The notes below the pieces were generated by a model, which was given only the letters and a program-made list of their open reading frames with translations, was not told the origin of the DNA and did not search any database. Shown here in pieces: positions 50,250-60,826 of a stretch of DNA of 64,000 bases (position 1 is its first letter; every line of letters starts with the position of its first letter). A program made the translations under genes and the position numbers. This DNA is from Parietichytrium sp. I65-24A (Eukaryota > Sar > Bigyra > Thraustochytrida > Thraustochytriidae): the NCBI GenBank assembly GCA_012862575.1, contig BLSF01000015.1, positions 433,545 to 497,544 on the forward strand, written 5' to 3'.

Positions 50250-51848
50250 ATGGCGCAGAGATCGGCCCCACTGTTGCAGAAGGTGCTGAAATGCCCGTTC
50301 GTGAAGAGCGGCGCGCTGAGCACGGAGACTATCAAGAATCAGCATATTATGAAGAATGCTGCGTCTCTGTGCCCGCACATGAGCAAGGTGATGGAGGCAG
50401 AGCCGAAGGCCGAGCAGGCGAGGTGCGAAGACTGCCCGTGCGCAGAGCCGAAAGTGGCCGCCAAGGAGAGCAAGGTGAAGAATCACTACAACTCGATCTT
50501 CTCCTCGGAGGTGGAGAAAGTCAAGCGCGAAGGACGGTACCGCGTGTTTGCTGACCTGGAACGCAAGGCTGGCAAGTTCCCGCTCGCCACCTGCCACAAT
50601 GCCAAGTCCGGCGAGAAGATGCAGGTGACCGGATGGTGCTCGAACGACTACCTGTCGATGGGACAGCACCCCAAGGTCGTCGGCGCAATGGTGAAGGCCG
50701 CGCAAGAGAGCGGAACTGGAGCTGGAGGCACCCGCAACATCTCCGGCACCAACCACAACCATGTGCTCCTCGAGCAGGAATTGGCGAGCCTCCACGACAA
50801 GGAGGCCGCGCTCGTTTTCACCAGCTGCTTTGTGGCCAACGAGACCACGCTTACCACCATGAGCAAGATGCTTCCTGACTCTGTGCTCTACTCTGACCAG
50901 TTTAACCACGCCTCTATGATTCAGGGCATTCGCAATGGAACATGGAAGAGGAAGATCTACAAGCACAATGACTTGGATCACCTCGAGTCCTTGCTGAAGC
51001 AAGCCCCTCTCGAACAGAATAAGGTGATCGCCTTTGAGTCTGTAAACTCAATGGAAGGCACCATCGCCCCGATGAGCGAAATCGCCTACCTCGCCGAAAA
51101 GTACAATGCGCTCACCTTCTGCGATGAGGTGCACGCTGTCGGAATGTACGGCAGCACCGGAGCCGGAGTTGCTCAGCGCGACGGTATCCAGGATGATATT
51201 GATATCATCTCTGGAACTCTTGGAAAGGCTTTCGGCGTTGTGGGAGGATATGTAGCCGGCTCGGCCGCCTACATTGATGCCATGCGCTCGGTCTGCCCAG
51301 GCTTCATCTTCACAACCGCTATCCCACCGCCAGTGGCTGCTGCAGCCTTGGCCTCCATTCGCCACCTCAAGGAAAGCAACGCTGAGCGCGTCAGGATGCA
51401 CTCCAACGCCAAGGTGCTCCAAGCTCGTCTCCGCTCCATGGGCTTTCCAATGTTCCCAACTGTAAGCCATGTCACCCCTGTCCTAGTTGGCGATGCCACC
51501 AAGTGCAAGCTCGTTACCGACAAGCTCTTGCACGAATATGGCATCTATGTACAGCCAATTAACTACCCTACTGTCCCTCGCGGAACCGAGCGTCTCCGCA
51601 TCACCCCAAACCCTGTGCACACTAAAGAGATGATGGACCATCTCCTCTTTGCTCTCGACAATATCTGGAATGAGCTCGAGCTCCCTCGTGCGTACATGCC
51701 GGATGAGCTTGCCAACGACCCTGCTGCTCTTGGAGACCTCAGCGACATGACCCCCGAGGAGCTCGCCGTTGGATCCGCATCGTGCTACTCGTTCTACACT
51801 GAGAACGACCAACTCGCTGGACTCCCGGAGGCCACCGCCGCTGCATAA
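50250..51848 (+). CDS. ALAS: 5-aminolevulinate synthase with heme regulatory motifs
   Basis: PLP enzyme joining glycine and succinyl-CoA to 5-aminolevulinate, the committed step of heme synthesis in mitochondria. The 532-residue product has an N-terminal part of about 75 residues with Cys-Pro dipeptides at 15-16 (KCPFVKSG), 41-42 ([10 protein letters not shown]) and 62-63 (DCPC). The first two resemble in sequence and spacing the heme regulatory motifs of animal ALAS, which block import and trigger turnover when heme is plentiful. The catalytic core follows: [25 protein letters not shown] (157-171), [12 protein letters not shown] (290-301) and SGTLGKAFG with the PLP lysine Lys326. The C-terminal extension continues about 75 residues past the bacterial end. 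Codons are biased like RPS2. The leader is GA-rich. The start is the ATG at 50250. Confidence 0.98.
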   Translation: MAQRSAPLLQKVLKCPFVKSGALSTETIKNQHIMKNAASLCPHMSKVMEAEPKAEQARCEDCPCAEPKVAAKESKVKNHYNSIFSSEVEKVKREGRYRVFADLERKAGKFPLATCHNAKSGEKMQVTGWCSNDYLSMGQHPKVVGAMVKAAQESGTGAGGTRNISGTNHNHVLLEQELASLHDKEAALVFTSCFVANETTLTTMSKMLPDSVLYSDQFNHASMIQGIRNGTWKRKIYKHNDLDHLESLLKQAPLEQNKVIAFESVNSMEGTIAPMSEIAYLAEKYNALTFCDEVHAVGMYGSTGAGVAQRDGIQDDIDIISGTLGKAFGVVGGYVAGSAAYIDAMRSVCPGFIFTTAIPPPVAAAALASIRHLKESNAERVRMHSNAKVLQARLRSMGFPMFPTVSHVTPVLVGDATKCKLVTDKLLHEYGIYVQPINYPTVPRGTERLRITPNPVHTKEMMDHLLFALDNIWNELELPRAYMPDELANDPAALGDLSDMTPEELAVGSASCYSFYTENDQLAGLPEATAAA

Positions 51849-52531
51849 GCACTCACATGCGCTCTCCAAAGCTCACATCTCGCGTCGCGCTCGCTCTTCA
51901 GCAACTACTTATATATATTCCATTTAATCGTCGAGGCAATACTCTTGTCAGAATCCAAAATTCGACCGTCACGTTCAAAATCTATCTATTTTCTCTTCCT
52001 TCCTTTCAAAAGCGCAAACGCAAGCCTTCCGATGCTACGGGCCAACAACAACAACACAATGAACGAGCGAAAGCGCTGTCAAATGCGGTCGATTTGCAAT
52101 AAATTTGCCCATTTTCCACAATCAGAGCAAATTTTCGCCTTTCATCCGTTCCAAGCCGACCAGTTACACGTAACATTCGCACACCGCTTCCACCCGACCC
52201 ATCCCTCACACTACCGCTTCACATATCTACCTACCATCAGCGTCTTATTAAACCTCCCTCGTCATAGCAATCCACAAACGTGGTTGTCGTACAAGACCCG
52301 GGCCAAGCGACTTTAACGGTTTGCTGTGTAATTCGCTCGCACTTTGCTCTCTCAACCCGTTCGGTTGTAACTCAAGGAAAAGTGCGAGGGGACCGAAGCA
52401 TACGAGTACGCGTACTTTCTAGGGGACACAATAACAAGTCTAGTGCGCGGGAAGAATACAAAATACAAGCAACTCAAGCTGAAGGGCACGCGGACGACTG
52501 TTGGGACGGAGACCAAGGAGAGAAGGAAAGC
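51849..52531. other. intergenic region between ALAS and DYNC2LI1
   Basis: 683 bases with the ALAS 3' end and the DYNC2LI1 promoter. TATATATAT occurs near 51910. The open frame before the DYNC2LI1 ATG lacks an ATG. No gene. Confidence 0.55.
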
Positions 52532-53746
52532 ATGTCGCGAAAAGCGTCTTCGCAGAGCAGCTCCGAACGAGGAGATATATGGCGGCACATTGAAGTGTTG
52601 GTGTCAGGCAAGGAGCAGAAAGAGCAAAATGAATTGAAGGAGAAGAGAAGAAAGGCGCAGGAGGCCGCCAGCAAGAAGGCGAAGGGCGAAGAAAAGGCCG
52701 GCGAAGGAGAAGAGGGTGGCGAGGCAGAGGAGAATGAAAATGAGAATGAGAAATCAGAAGCGAATCAGTCACCGGAAGATGAAGCGCCTGTTGTGGAAGA
52801 GCCTTGGTCAAAGATTCTGCGGCCATTAGAAGCACTTCCTGACTCTAGATATCTGCTTGTTATTGGAAGCAAAAGCTCGGGAAAGTCTACGGTGGTAAAT
52901 CACCTACTCAACCCAACAAAGAGCGAGGAAAAGCCAAAGCCGACCGTGGCATTGGAGTACACGTACGGCCGCCGTAGCAACTCCGCGGGTGACAAAAAAG
53001 ATGTCTGTGAAGTTTGGGAGCTTGGAGGTGGCGAAAAGCTCAAAGACCTCATCCCTGTGGTGTTAACCCCGGAGAGAGAGAGCAAGATGGCTGTTGTTGT
53101 TACTGTTGACTTGTCAAAACCGCATGAGGCGTTCGTGGACGCCGTTAAATGGGCAGGAACTGTGCGGAAAACAAGCAAAAAGGTACCAATTATCATAATT
53201 GCGAACAAGTACGACCTGTTCGAAAACGAGGACGGATTGAAGCGCAAAGGAGCCTCACAAGCGTTTCGCTATGTAGCTCATGAGCGGCAGGCAGGCCTCG
53301 TCTTCCTGAGCCGCAAAGACAAGAACACATTGGCGTACGCCCGCGCAATCATCGGACACTATGCTTTCAGCACAGAAAAGAAGCGCTCGGTATATGTTGA
53401 CCCGAATAAGCCAATAATTGTTGCCCCAGGGCGAGACAAAATTGACAAAATTGGATTTCCTCCGGGACTCACACCAGAAACACCCGCAAAAAAAGTATTT
53501 GAGGCGTGGGGAAACCAGCTCAAGGAGTACTTTCCCTCTAAAGCTTTAGAGTCAAACGAGGAGAGCCAAGACAAGAACGATGGCGACGAGGAAGAAGGAA
53601 AGGCGGAGCCTGCTTCGAGCTCCGCAGACGCAGAGATCAGCCTTGCTCCAGAACCAGCCGTAGATGCTCGAAAGAAAGCGAAAGATCTCGAACTTGAGCA
53701 GTATAGAGCGCAGTTGGCACGAAAGGAAAGACTGGAGAAGGCCTAA
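52532..53746 (+). CDS. DYNC2LI1: cytoplasmic dynein 2 light intermediate chain 1
   Basis: Subunit of the dynein-2 motor that carries out retrograde intraflagellar transport. The 404-residue product starts with the family helix (GDIWRHIEVLVSGKEQ), then has a charged low-complexity stretch (about 28-90, NENENENE). The GTPase-like domain has P-loop GSKSSGKS (112-119), KPTVALEYTYGRR (136-148), WELGGGEKL (162-170), VDLSKPHEAF (192-201) and ANKYDLF (224-230). Next comes VDPNKPIIVAPGRDKIDKIG, a DYNC2LI1 mark that separates it from dynein-1 LICs, and the terminal KDLELEQYRAQL. The segment between DLSKP and the NKYD strand is shorter than I recall from animal proteins. Its presence implies a flagellated stage. 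The first ATG in frame is at 52532. Confidence 0.93.
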   Translation: MSRKASSQSSSERGDIWRHIEVLVSGKEQKEQNELKEKRRKAQEAASKKAKGEEKAGEGEEGGEAEENENENEKSEANQSPEDEAPVVEEPWSKILRPLEALPDSRYLLVIGSKSSGKSTVVNHLLNPTKSEEKPKPTVALEYTYGRRSNSAGDKKDVCEVWELGGGEKLKDLIPVVLTPERESKMAVVVTVDLSKPHEAFVDAVKWAGTVRKTSKKVPIIIIANKYDLFENEDGLKRKGASQAFRYVAHERQAGLVFLSRKDKNTLAYARAIIGHYAFSTEKKRSVYVDPNKPIIVAPGRDKIDKIGFPPGLTPETPAKKVFEAWGNQLKEYFPSKALESNEESQDKNDGDEEEGKAEPASSSADAEISLAPEPAVDARKKAKDLELEQYRAQLARKERLEKA

Positions 53747-54155
53747 AGCAGTCGTCCCCTTGAGCATGCAGGCGGCGCCTAGGGAACTCTGAAAATCTAT
53801 TGCCTTTCCAGTTGGCGCAAACAATTATGCAACGAGAATCCCGCTCCCCCCTCCAGCGGGCAAAGTAGTAACGAGTATCCGTGTCAATCATCGAGCAGTT
53901 AATTTCTCTGCGCATAATTTCCGAAAGAAGTAAAGGCTGCTTCCTAAAACTGAAAACGTTTTTCTTTATAAAAAATTAATATATCACCTCCCAAACTATT
54001 GACTAAGATGTACAGAGGAGCTCGCGGCGTGCAAAGCAAGAGATCAAAACTGGCACATACTATTACAACACAGAGCGCCAACCGATCTCTCCATCTCTCA
54101 TCACAAACGCAACTTGGCTCATCCTTGGAGCCTGGAGGTGGCCATCAGGAAGTCT
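53747..54155. other. convergent 3' region
   Basis: 409 bases between DYNC2LI1 and the channel gene. It is AT-rich near 53960-53990 (AAAAATTAATATAT). No gene. Confidence 0.55.
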
Positions 54156-56404
54156 TCATTGCCCGCTCTCCTTCCCGTTGCCCTCGACCACAGCTGAGGC
54201 GGTGCGATTCGAAGAAAATGAAGCGTATGCGCCACCCTTTCCTGCTACTGCTTCGAGCAACTGCTGGATTTGTGTCGACTGCTTTTCGAGCAAATCCTGC
54301 AACGAGCGAATGTCCTCTCCAAGAACAGTCGAGTTTATGTCCACAACTTCCCCGCGAAAACCGCCCATTGAGATTGGCGACAATGGGCTATTTGGGTAAG
54401 AACTCAAACTTCCGCTCGAGGAGTTATGCCGGAGGAAGGACTCCTTGAGTTGAAACTGCGGCGAGGATCGCATGGAAGGCATCACAGATGGAATTGCTGT
54501 GTCGGACCGGGCCGTGTCGACTTTCATGTTCTCGCTTAACGACACAGACGATCGCCGGGACTCTATACCTCCGGGAGTCTGGTTTTCTCGCAAGAGTGCT
54601 GCATAATTTGGCACAGATCCGGATCTGCTTTCTGTGTGCTCCTGCGGAAATTCTACCTCGGATGCACTACCTGTACTTGAGCGGAGGGATATGTGTCGCA
54701 CTGTCCCCGTTGGATTCTCTGGCATTTTTAGGAACAAATTTTCTTGTATTCCTGTCGCAACCTTTCTGGCCTTCTTCTGTGTACGAAGATTCTTTGCCAT
54801 CGCAATTCGTCGATTCGTAGCTGCCCGAATCTGGTCGTGCACTTCTGGAAAGCTTCGAGCAACTTCTGCCATATCTTTTCGCGAAAATGAAAACAGGTCA
54901 CAGTAGGTCGCAGCCCGCACTGAAGAAGCTCTTCGCTCTTCGACCATTTCCGTGTCGAAATATGAGATTTCCCCGAAGTGACTGCCAGCTGAAAGGTGAG
55001 TGTAAACCACACCCTCCGACGAAAGAACCTCTACAGTTCCTCTCACAATTAGAAACATTTCATTTGCAATATCTCCCTCCCGAATGATGAAATCTCCTGG
55101 CGCTGCCGAAAATGGCTTGAGCATCGTAACTATAGCGGACATGAAGGCAGGGTTTTCAATTGCTTTGAAAATGTGGATCTCCTTCAGCACATCTTTCGTC
55201 AGGAACATGCTCAACTCAAACCTGAGGGATTGGGTTAAATCACTCAAGATCTGCTTCTCGTCAAAGATCATCTTGCGACGAATAAAGTATCGGTAAAAGC
55301 GACGAATTCGGCGCTGTAGCGGAATCGGGATTTTCCGGTACTTCAAGTAAGAGTTGATGGAGTCCATTTTGCGATGAAAGTGGAAGGATGCCTGATTCAA
55401 GTCTGCCACGATTGAACTCATCTGTCCAATGACATAACCGAATACCGTCGCGCCGACCCAGCAAGCCACGGTGGCAACAACGCGCTCGGTGTTACTCATT
55501 GGCCTAAAGTCACCAAATCCGACAGAGGTAAGAGTGCTGACGGCCCAGTACAAGGAGGCGACGTAGAGGGTCAGAAAGTCCTTCTCCCAGAACGAAGTCC
55601 CCATGGGCTCCTCAAGGACCCAGGCATTCACGCTCCCGTCGTCCGCTGCTGATGCGGAAACGAAAAACCACACGCACGCAGTCCAATGTGAGAGAAGGAA
55701 TACAAAGAAACTCGTCTCGAGAAGCCTTCTAATCCCTGGGTTGGTGGCGATAAGGGAGTTTTGACTCTCTATGCTGTCTAAAATGCCTTTGAGCCTAGAT
55801 ATTTTCACGAGCTTTGCAATTCGCATCAATCTGAAAATTTTCAAAATTTTTGCCACAAAGAGGCTCCCTCCCTCCTCGGAGGTCATGAACAGCACCAAAT
55901 CGAATGGAAGTGCAGACAACTGAGAAAACCGAACAAAAGTTAGACATGCGAGCTGCAATTTCCACGTCTGATCCTGGACGAACTTACAAAATCCACGGGA
56001 AACCAGGTGCGCAGGTAGTGGGACCTGATCTTTGATAACCGAAATTCAAGGCTTTCCGAATTTGAGTTTGGCTGATACGCAAGAAAGAATTGCAGCATCA
56101 TGTCAAACAGAAAGAAAAAATCTATCAAGACATCCATCCACAGAACAAACGAGAACGATGAACCGAGCCCGAAGGCAATGCGCAGCGGAACCATAAGCAT
56201 CGAATACGTGATTAGAGCGACCATCACCGCAGACCAGCCCGCAATAAAACTAGAGTTTGGGTGGACTACCCATTTCGAAACGTGTTCAGGGCGGAGGGTG
56301 CTCTGAACAAAGGTTCCATTGAACGTTGTCCCGGCACGCTCCAGAGCCGAAATTCTATCCTTCTGAAATTCTGTCGAACCGTCGCCCGGCGCAACTTGGG
56401 CCAT
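54156..56404 (-). CDS. cyclic-nucleotide-binding voltage-gated cation channel (HCN/EAG/KAT-like), two exons
   Basis: Plasma- or flagellar-membrane cation channel. The model joins exon 1 (55988-56404) to exon 2 (54156-55919) across a 68-base intron with GTAAGT donor and TTTTCTCAG acceptor, in phase 0, giving 726 residues. S1-S3 lie at about 50-150, with the intron inside S3. S4 (LKIFRLMRIAKLVKISRLK, about 165-183) has spaced Arg/Lys. The pore has TSVGFGD (270-276), a K+-channel filter like EAG/hERG rather than the HCN CIGYG. A C-linker follows, then a cNMP-binding domain (about 408-495) with FGEIS (454-458) and RRASSVRAATYC (468-479), very like the HCN cAMP pocket with its phosphate-contacting Arg. 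The rest is a disordered Ser-rich tail with a terminal coiled coil. Without the splice S3 would be broken. Confidence 0.92.
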
Positions 56405-57865
56405 GTCTCCTGCCGTAACCCTCTAAACGCTGGACACGTGAGCAGCGCTGCGCACGGAAGCACCCGTGCTTGTGAGACGACTCCAATCAAACCTTTTTGA
56501 CCTTGTTCTTTGCGATCATGGCCCACACGCCCAAACTGTACAGTCCAGAGCGTCGCCTTCGCTTCGCCCTTGTCTCGCTTCTGGACGCTACGACAAGATG
56601 AATGAGTGAACGACTGGTCACCCACGCCTCGTGACTGCGACCCGGCAGCGGCAGTCCGAGAAGAATCGACAGCTTCCACCCGCAGTCTGTCTTGGGGGAG
56701 CGGGATGACTCGCAGTCGAAGCAACTTGCTCCATACAACCTTGTCGCTCTCTTGCGGTTGTAGTCCACAGAATTCGGAAAGGTGCAGTAGCACGCACGCG
56801 GAATGGCGGTACGTAGCACAGTACTTGTAATTACAAACAAAACAGAGAGGTTTAGAGCTTGCTTTAAGCCAGCTCAAGTCTCAAGTAAGGAGCAGAGGTT
56901 GCAAGATGTCTAACAGCCCTTCGCACTTTTCTCTGCCACTCTTGAGATCGGCAAAGCGCTGTTAGAGAAGCTCCTGGCGCGAAGCCGGCATCAATCAAAT
57001 AGTCAATCTATCAATCGAATTGAACTCAACCGAACAGAAGAAGCGGACACGAGGCAGTGCTCAATTTAATCAATTCAATCGTTTCATCTGTTTGATCGAG
57101 GTTTCTTTCAACAACTCTCGCTCTTGCGTTAATGTTGCTCATTTATTCTCGACGGTCTTGTTCGGTTTTGGGTGAACTGGAATGGAAGACTTACATCGAC
57201 TGACGCTGAGAAAGAATGACAAAATCGAACAAACTCGCAAACTCACTCCTTGAGCACTGTTTTGTTTTGTTCTGTTCTGAACTTTGGCAAATTGTACTGT
57301 ACAGGTGAAATTGAATATAAACTTATACCGCACTTAGTCAAGCGGCTACCACCCAGGTCCGGGCGACGTTGATCGTAACGGTTATGTTCATTGGTTTGCT
57401 GTAAGATGCTGTAAGTTAGCAGTGAAAGTGGCTCTATGTGGAATGCGCGAAAGGAAATAGATGCGCATGGATGGCAGGCATAGAAAGTTGGAACAGAGGA
57501 AGGGAAAGGAAGGAAGGAAGGATGGTACTAATACTGTAGCGAGCGAGCAACGACGGCGTGGTTGGTCTGCCTGCTGTTGTCCTTACAGTCAGAACTAGTA
57601 TGGGCCATCTTCAGGCGTTTTTGAGTGCGCTTAAGGAAGCGTTGGCGATTCGCGATGGCCGTTTGGGGCGGGTGGGTGGGTGGGGGGGAGAATGTTGGTG
57701 AAAGGGTTGCTGCTTCAAAATGATAGCATGCGCTCTGAGGCTCATTCGCACAACGGCTTTTCAAATTTACAAGACAATATCTGTCGCTTAAAAATACATC
57801 AACTCTGCATGACCTCTCTTTCGTCGGCGGCGTCATCACTGTCTGTGAGCGTTCGTTCCATTGAT
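56405..57865. other. 1.5-kb region between channel and D2HGDH genes
   Basis: Both neighbours are on the minus strand, so it holds the channel promoter and the D2HGDH 3' end. AATCAAT repeats lie near 56991-57080 and a GGAA tract near 57507-57525. Minus-strand open frames across 56266-56877 show no domain. No supported gene. Confidence 0.55.
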
Positions 57866-59591
57866 TTAACAGCAACCTTGCTCGTCGAGGTATGGTATGT
57901 CTTTAAAGATTTTGCACGGGTTCATTATGTTGTGTGGATCTATGCTGCGCTTAATTGCCCACATGAGTTTCATCTCCTCGTCGCTCTGTTACGTGTAGCA
58001 AGAGGATGTGAGGGTTAGCTCGATTATTTTCCGCATATATACCACAGTCAATCCACTTACCTTCTGGTCCTGTAGAGCGTGTGACTTGAGTATACCGATC
58101 CCATGCTCTGCACTGATGCTTCCTCCTTGAGATCGAATGTATTTGTATAAATGCTTCTCGAGGTTCTCCTTGAACTCCTGCATTTGCAAAACGCTGAATT
58201 AGTAATCCACAAGCGGAAGCCGCAAATAAAACCATTCGGTACAGTGCCTAGTACCGCGAAACATGACTCACAGCACTTTCTTTCGATGTCCACGCGTTAA
58301 AATGAAGATTTCCGTCGCCAATGTGCCCAAATTGATAGGCTTCAAAGTCATGAAAGCTGTCATCTATCATCCGGGATTGAATGTGATCTACCAGCTCTAC
58401 AAATCGAGAGGGTGCAACGCTGACGTCATACTTGTACAATCTGCCCGGTCTCGATCTTAGAGCTACGGGAATAGTCTCCCGGATGGACCACAGTGCCTCG
58501 ACTTTGCTTGGTTCGGTGGCTATGGTGCCGACCTCAAATTCGTCCAGAAACTGCATGATTTTCTCGGTATCATGCTCAGCATTACTTCCGTGCGTTTCTA
58601 CTAAACAAAAGAACTCGCAATTGGAGCCCTGGGTGCCGAGGGGGTTGCTCGGAAACGTTTGCTGCAGAGCTGCAAGAGACAACGCCATACTTTTCTTGTC
58701 CCAGTATTCAAACGCGCTCAGGATCTCTCCCAATGAGCCTCTTGCCCGCTTCAAAGTCTGAAGCACACTCTCAAAGTCGGGAAGTCCGAGCAAGGCAAGA
58801 TTCACAGACTTGGGGTACGCGGGAGTCAGAATTGACGCCTCTGTGATGACGCCCAACGTGCCTTCGGAACCAATAAAAAGCTGCTTAAGGTCGTACCCAG
58901 TATTGTCTTTCCGAATTGGAGTTTGAGAGTGCAGGTCTAGAACCTCGCCCGAGGGCAGAACGACTTTCAAACCCAGCACGTTTGCCCGCAGCGAGCCGTA
59001 ACGCAAGAACCGGATCCCGCCTGCATTAGTTGCTATGTTGCCTCCAATCAAGCACGACCCAGAAGCACCAAGATCGATTGGCATCGTGTGCCCCTTCCCG
59101 GCGACAAACGCTTGCAGGTCGTCCAATATGCACCCGCTTTGGCAGGTCAGTACGCCGGCGACGGGGTCAAACTTGATAACCTGATTCATCCTCGCAAGCG
59201 AGAGCACCACTTCGTCGCCGCGACAGGGGACACCTCCTCCCACCAGCCCCGTATTCCCACTCTGAGGCACAACCGCAAGCCTCTCCTTGGAGCAGTACCT
59301 CAGCACCTCCGCCACCTCTTCCGTCGAATGCGGCTGAACGACGAATCCAGGCGCAGCTCGCGTGGCGCCTTTCACCTTCATCTTCACCTTCTCCTGCGCC
59401 GGTCTCTTGTACTGCCCGAGCCAGTCCGTCTCCAACTTTTCCACGAGATCTTCGTCCTCCACATACCTGTCGTCCCCGAGGACGCCCCGCAGTCCATTCC
59501 ACGCGCTGCTGCCGAGCCGCCTCTTTCCCCACACTTGCGCTGGTCCGCCCTTCAGCGCCCGCAGAAGCGGCCTCTCCATCACGCGAGACAT
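57866..59591 (-). CDS. D2HGDH: D-2-hydroxyglutarate dehydrogenase, mitochondrial, three exons
   Basis: FAD enzyme that oxidises D-2-hydroxyglutarate to 2-oxoglutarate. The model joins exon 1 (58272-59591), exon 2 (58061-58177) and exon 3 (57866-57985). The introns are 94 bp (GTGAGT..GCAAATGCAG) and 75 bp (GTAAGT..CGTAACAG), all in phase 0, giving 518 residues. The N-terminus is basic and Ser/Ala/Trp-containing, as for mitochondrial import. FAD part: VVPQSGNTGLVGGG, SGCILDDLQ, PIDLGASGSCLIGGN, NAGGIRFLRYGS, RKDNTGYDLKQLFIGSEGT. Cap part: GEILSAFEYWD, VETHGSN, YKYDVS, FGHIGDGNLHFN (metal-binding His residues). Exon 2 supplies GGSISAEHGIG and exon 3 DPHNIMNPCKIF, the expected C-terminus. Blocks match human D2HGDH better than D-lactate dehydrogenase. 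Confidence 0.94.
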
Positions 59592-59621
59592 ACGCCACGC
59601 CTTCAGCGTTCGAGTCAGGGT

Positions 59622-59762
59622 TCCAACTTCAAGTTGTTCAACTTCAAGTTGTTCACTTCAAGTTGTTCAACTTCAAGTTGTTCACTTCAAGTTGTTCAAC
59701 TTAAGTTGTTGTTCAACTTCTTGTTGTTCAACTTCAAGTTGTTGTTCAACTTCAAGTTGTCA
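59622..59762. repeat. TTCAAGTTG/TTCAACTTCAAG tandem array with dyad symmetry
   Basis: About ten imperfect units of TTCAAGTTG and TTCAACTT alternate, starting 30 bases upstream of the D2HGDH start codon on the other strand. Because AAGTT and AACTT are complementary, each CAACTTCAAGTTG can fold back on itself, so the array could form a row of hairpins in DNA or in the 5' leader RNA. Confidence 0.88.
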
Positions 59763-60451
59763 AAGTGCGTGAAAGATACGGAAGATACCAAGTGTCCTCG
59801 AGTACTAAGGACCATGGTACTAGTACCCAATTAATTTGGACCCGATTGCAATTTTATTATTTTTTCCCAAAGTGCTTACCTTACTGTAATCATTAGTTAC
59901 CACCATACCTCTGCGAACAGCTATTCGACTTACATGATTACATAGGTGGGCATAGGTAGGTAGGGGTGAGGTTAGGTAGGTCGGCCACGAGGAACTGACG
60001 AACAATTCTCTTTCGAAATTGTATGAACAAGGAGCTGTTCTCACTCTATCATCTAACCGAAACCCCTACCACCACCACGTCGATGACTATGCGGAGCTTG
60101 GAGAGAGCTTGGAGAGCAGAGGCTGTTTCGCTCTAGGCTTCATTAGTGTAAGTATACAGCAAGGCATAGGACTTTTTTCGGAACCAAACCAACAAACAAA
60201 GAAGAGGTAGATAGGTGGCTCTAGAATTAGCTCCCAATCCCACTCTATTCTAGCTAGTAGCTCTAAATCCTCTGACAGAAATAGCTCGCTCTTTGGCTCT
60301 ATAATAGTAGGAGGGTCACGTGATTAGAAGAGTCTGGAGAATTTGAGAGAGAGAGAGAGAGAGATAAGATAAAGAGAGAGGAAGAGGAGACGCAAGAGAC
60401 ACAAGGACGAGACATTCAAATAAATGAACACAAATTGAAAGAGAGAAAGAG

Positions 60452-60491
<40 letters not shown>

Positions 60492-60520
60492 AAGTGACGA
60501 AGGGTGTGAGTGTGACAAGT

Positions 60521-60718
60521 NNNNNNNNNNNNNNNNNNNNNNNNNNNNNNNNNNNNNNNNNNNNNNNNNNNNNNNNNNNNNNNNNNNNNNNNNNNNNNNN
60601 NNNNNNNNNNNNNNNNNNNNNNNNNNNNNNNNNNNNNNNNNNNNNNNNNNNNNNNNNNNNNNNNNNNNNNNNNNNNNNNNNNNNNNNNNNNNNNNNNNNN
60701 NNNNNNNNNNNNNNNNNN
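60521..60718. other. assembly gap (198 N)
   Basis: A run of 198 ambiguous bases flanked on both sides by GA or GAA microsatellite. The sequence before it (AGGGTGTGAGTGTGACAAGT) is nearly repeated after it at about 60796-60815, so the two sides may be copies of one locus. Confidence 0.98.
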
Positions 60719-60749
60719 AAGAAGAAGAAGAAGAAGAAGAAGAAGAAGA

Positions 60750-60784
<35 letters not shown>

Positions 60785-60826
60785 GTGCAAGTGCAAGGGT
60801 GTGAGTGTGCAAGTGTTGGGCGTGAG

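Larger units (their letters stand above)
59592..60826. other. intergenic region with gap and repeats
   Basis: Promoter side of D2HGDH (minus) and of the microprotein (plus). It contains a TTCAAGTTG-type repeat array (59622-59762), GA tracts (about 60344-60365 and 60460-60488), a 198-base run of N (60521-60718) and a GAA/GA tract (60719-60780). No gene. Confidence 0.6.

Noticed and set aside
49920-51002. 360-codon minus-strand open frame overlapping ALAS
   Set aside because: Antisense to the ALAS start and leader; low-complexity Ser/Leu sequence from GA repeats.
56266-56877. 203-codon minus-strand frame overlapping the channel's first exon
   Set aside because: Different frame from the channel exon, no domain, no supporting start.
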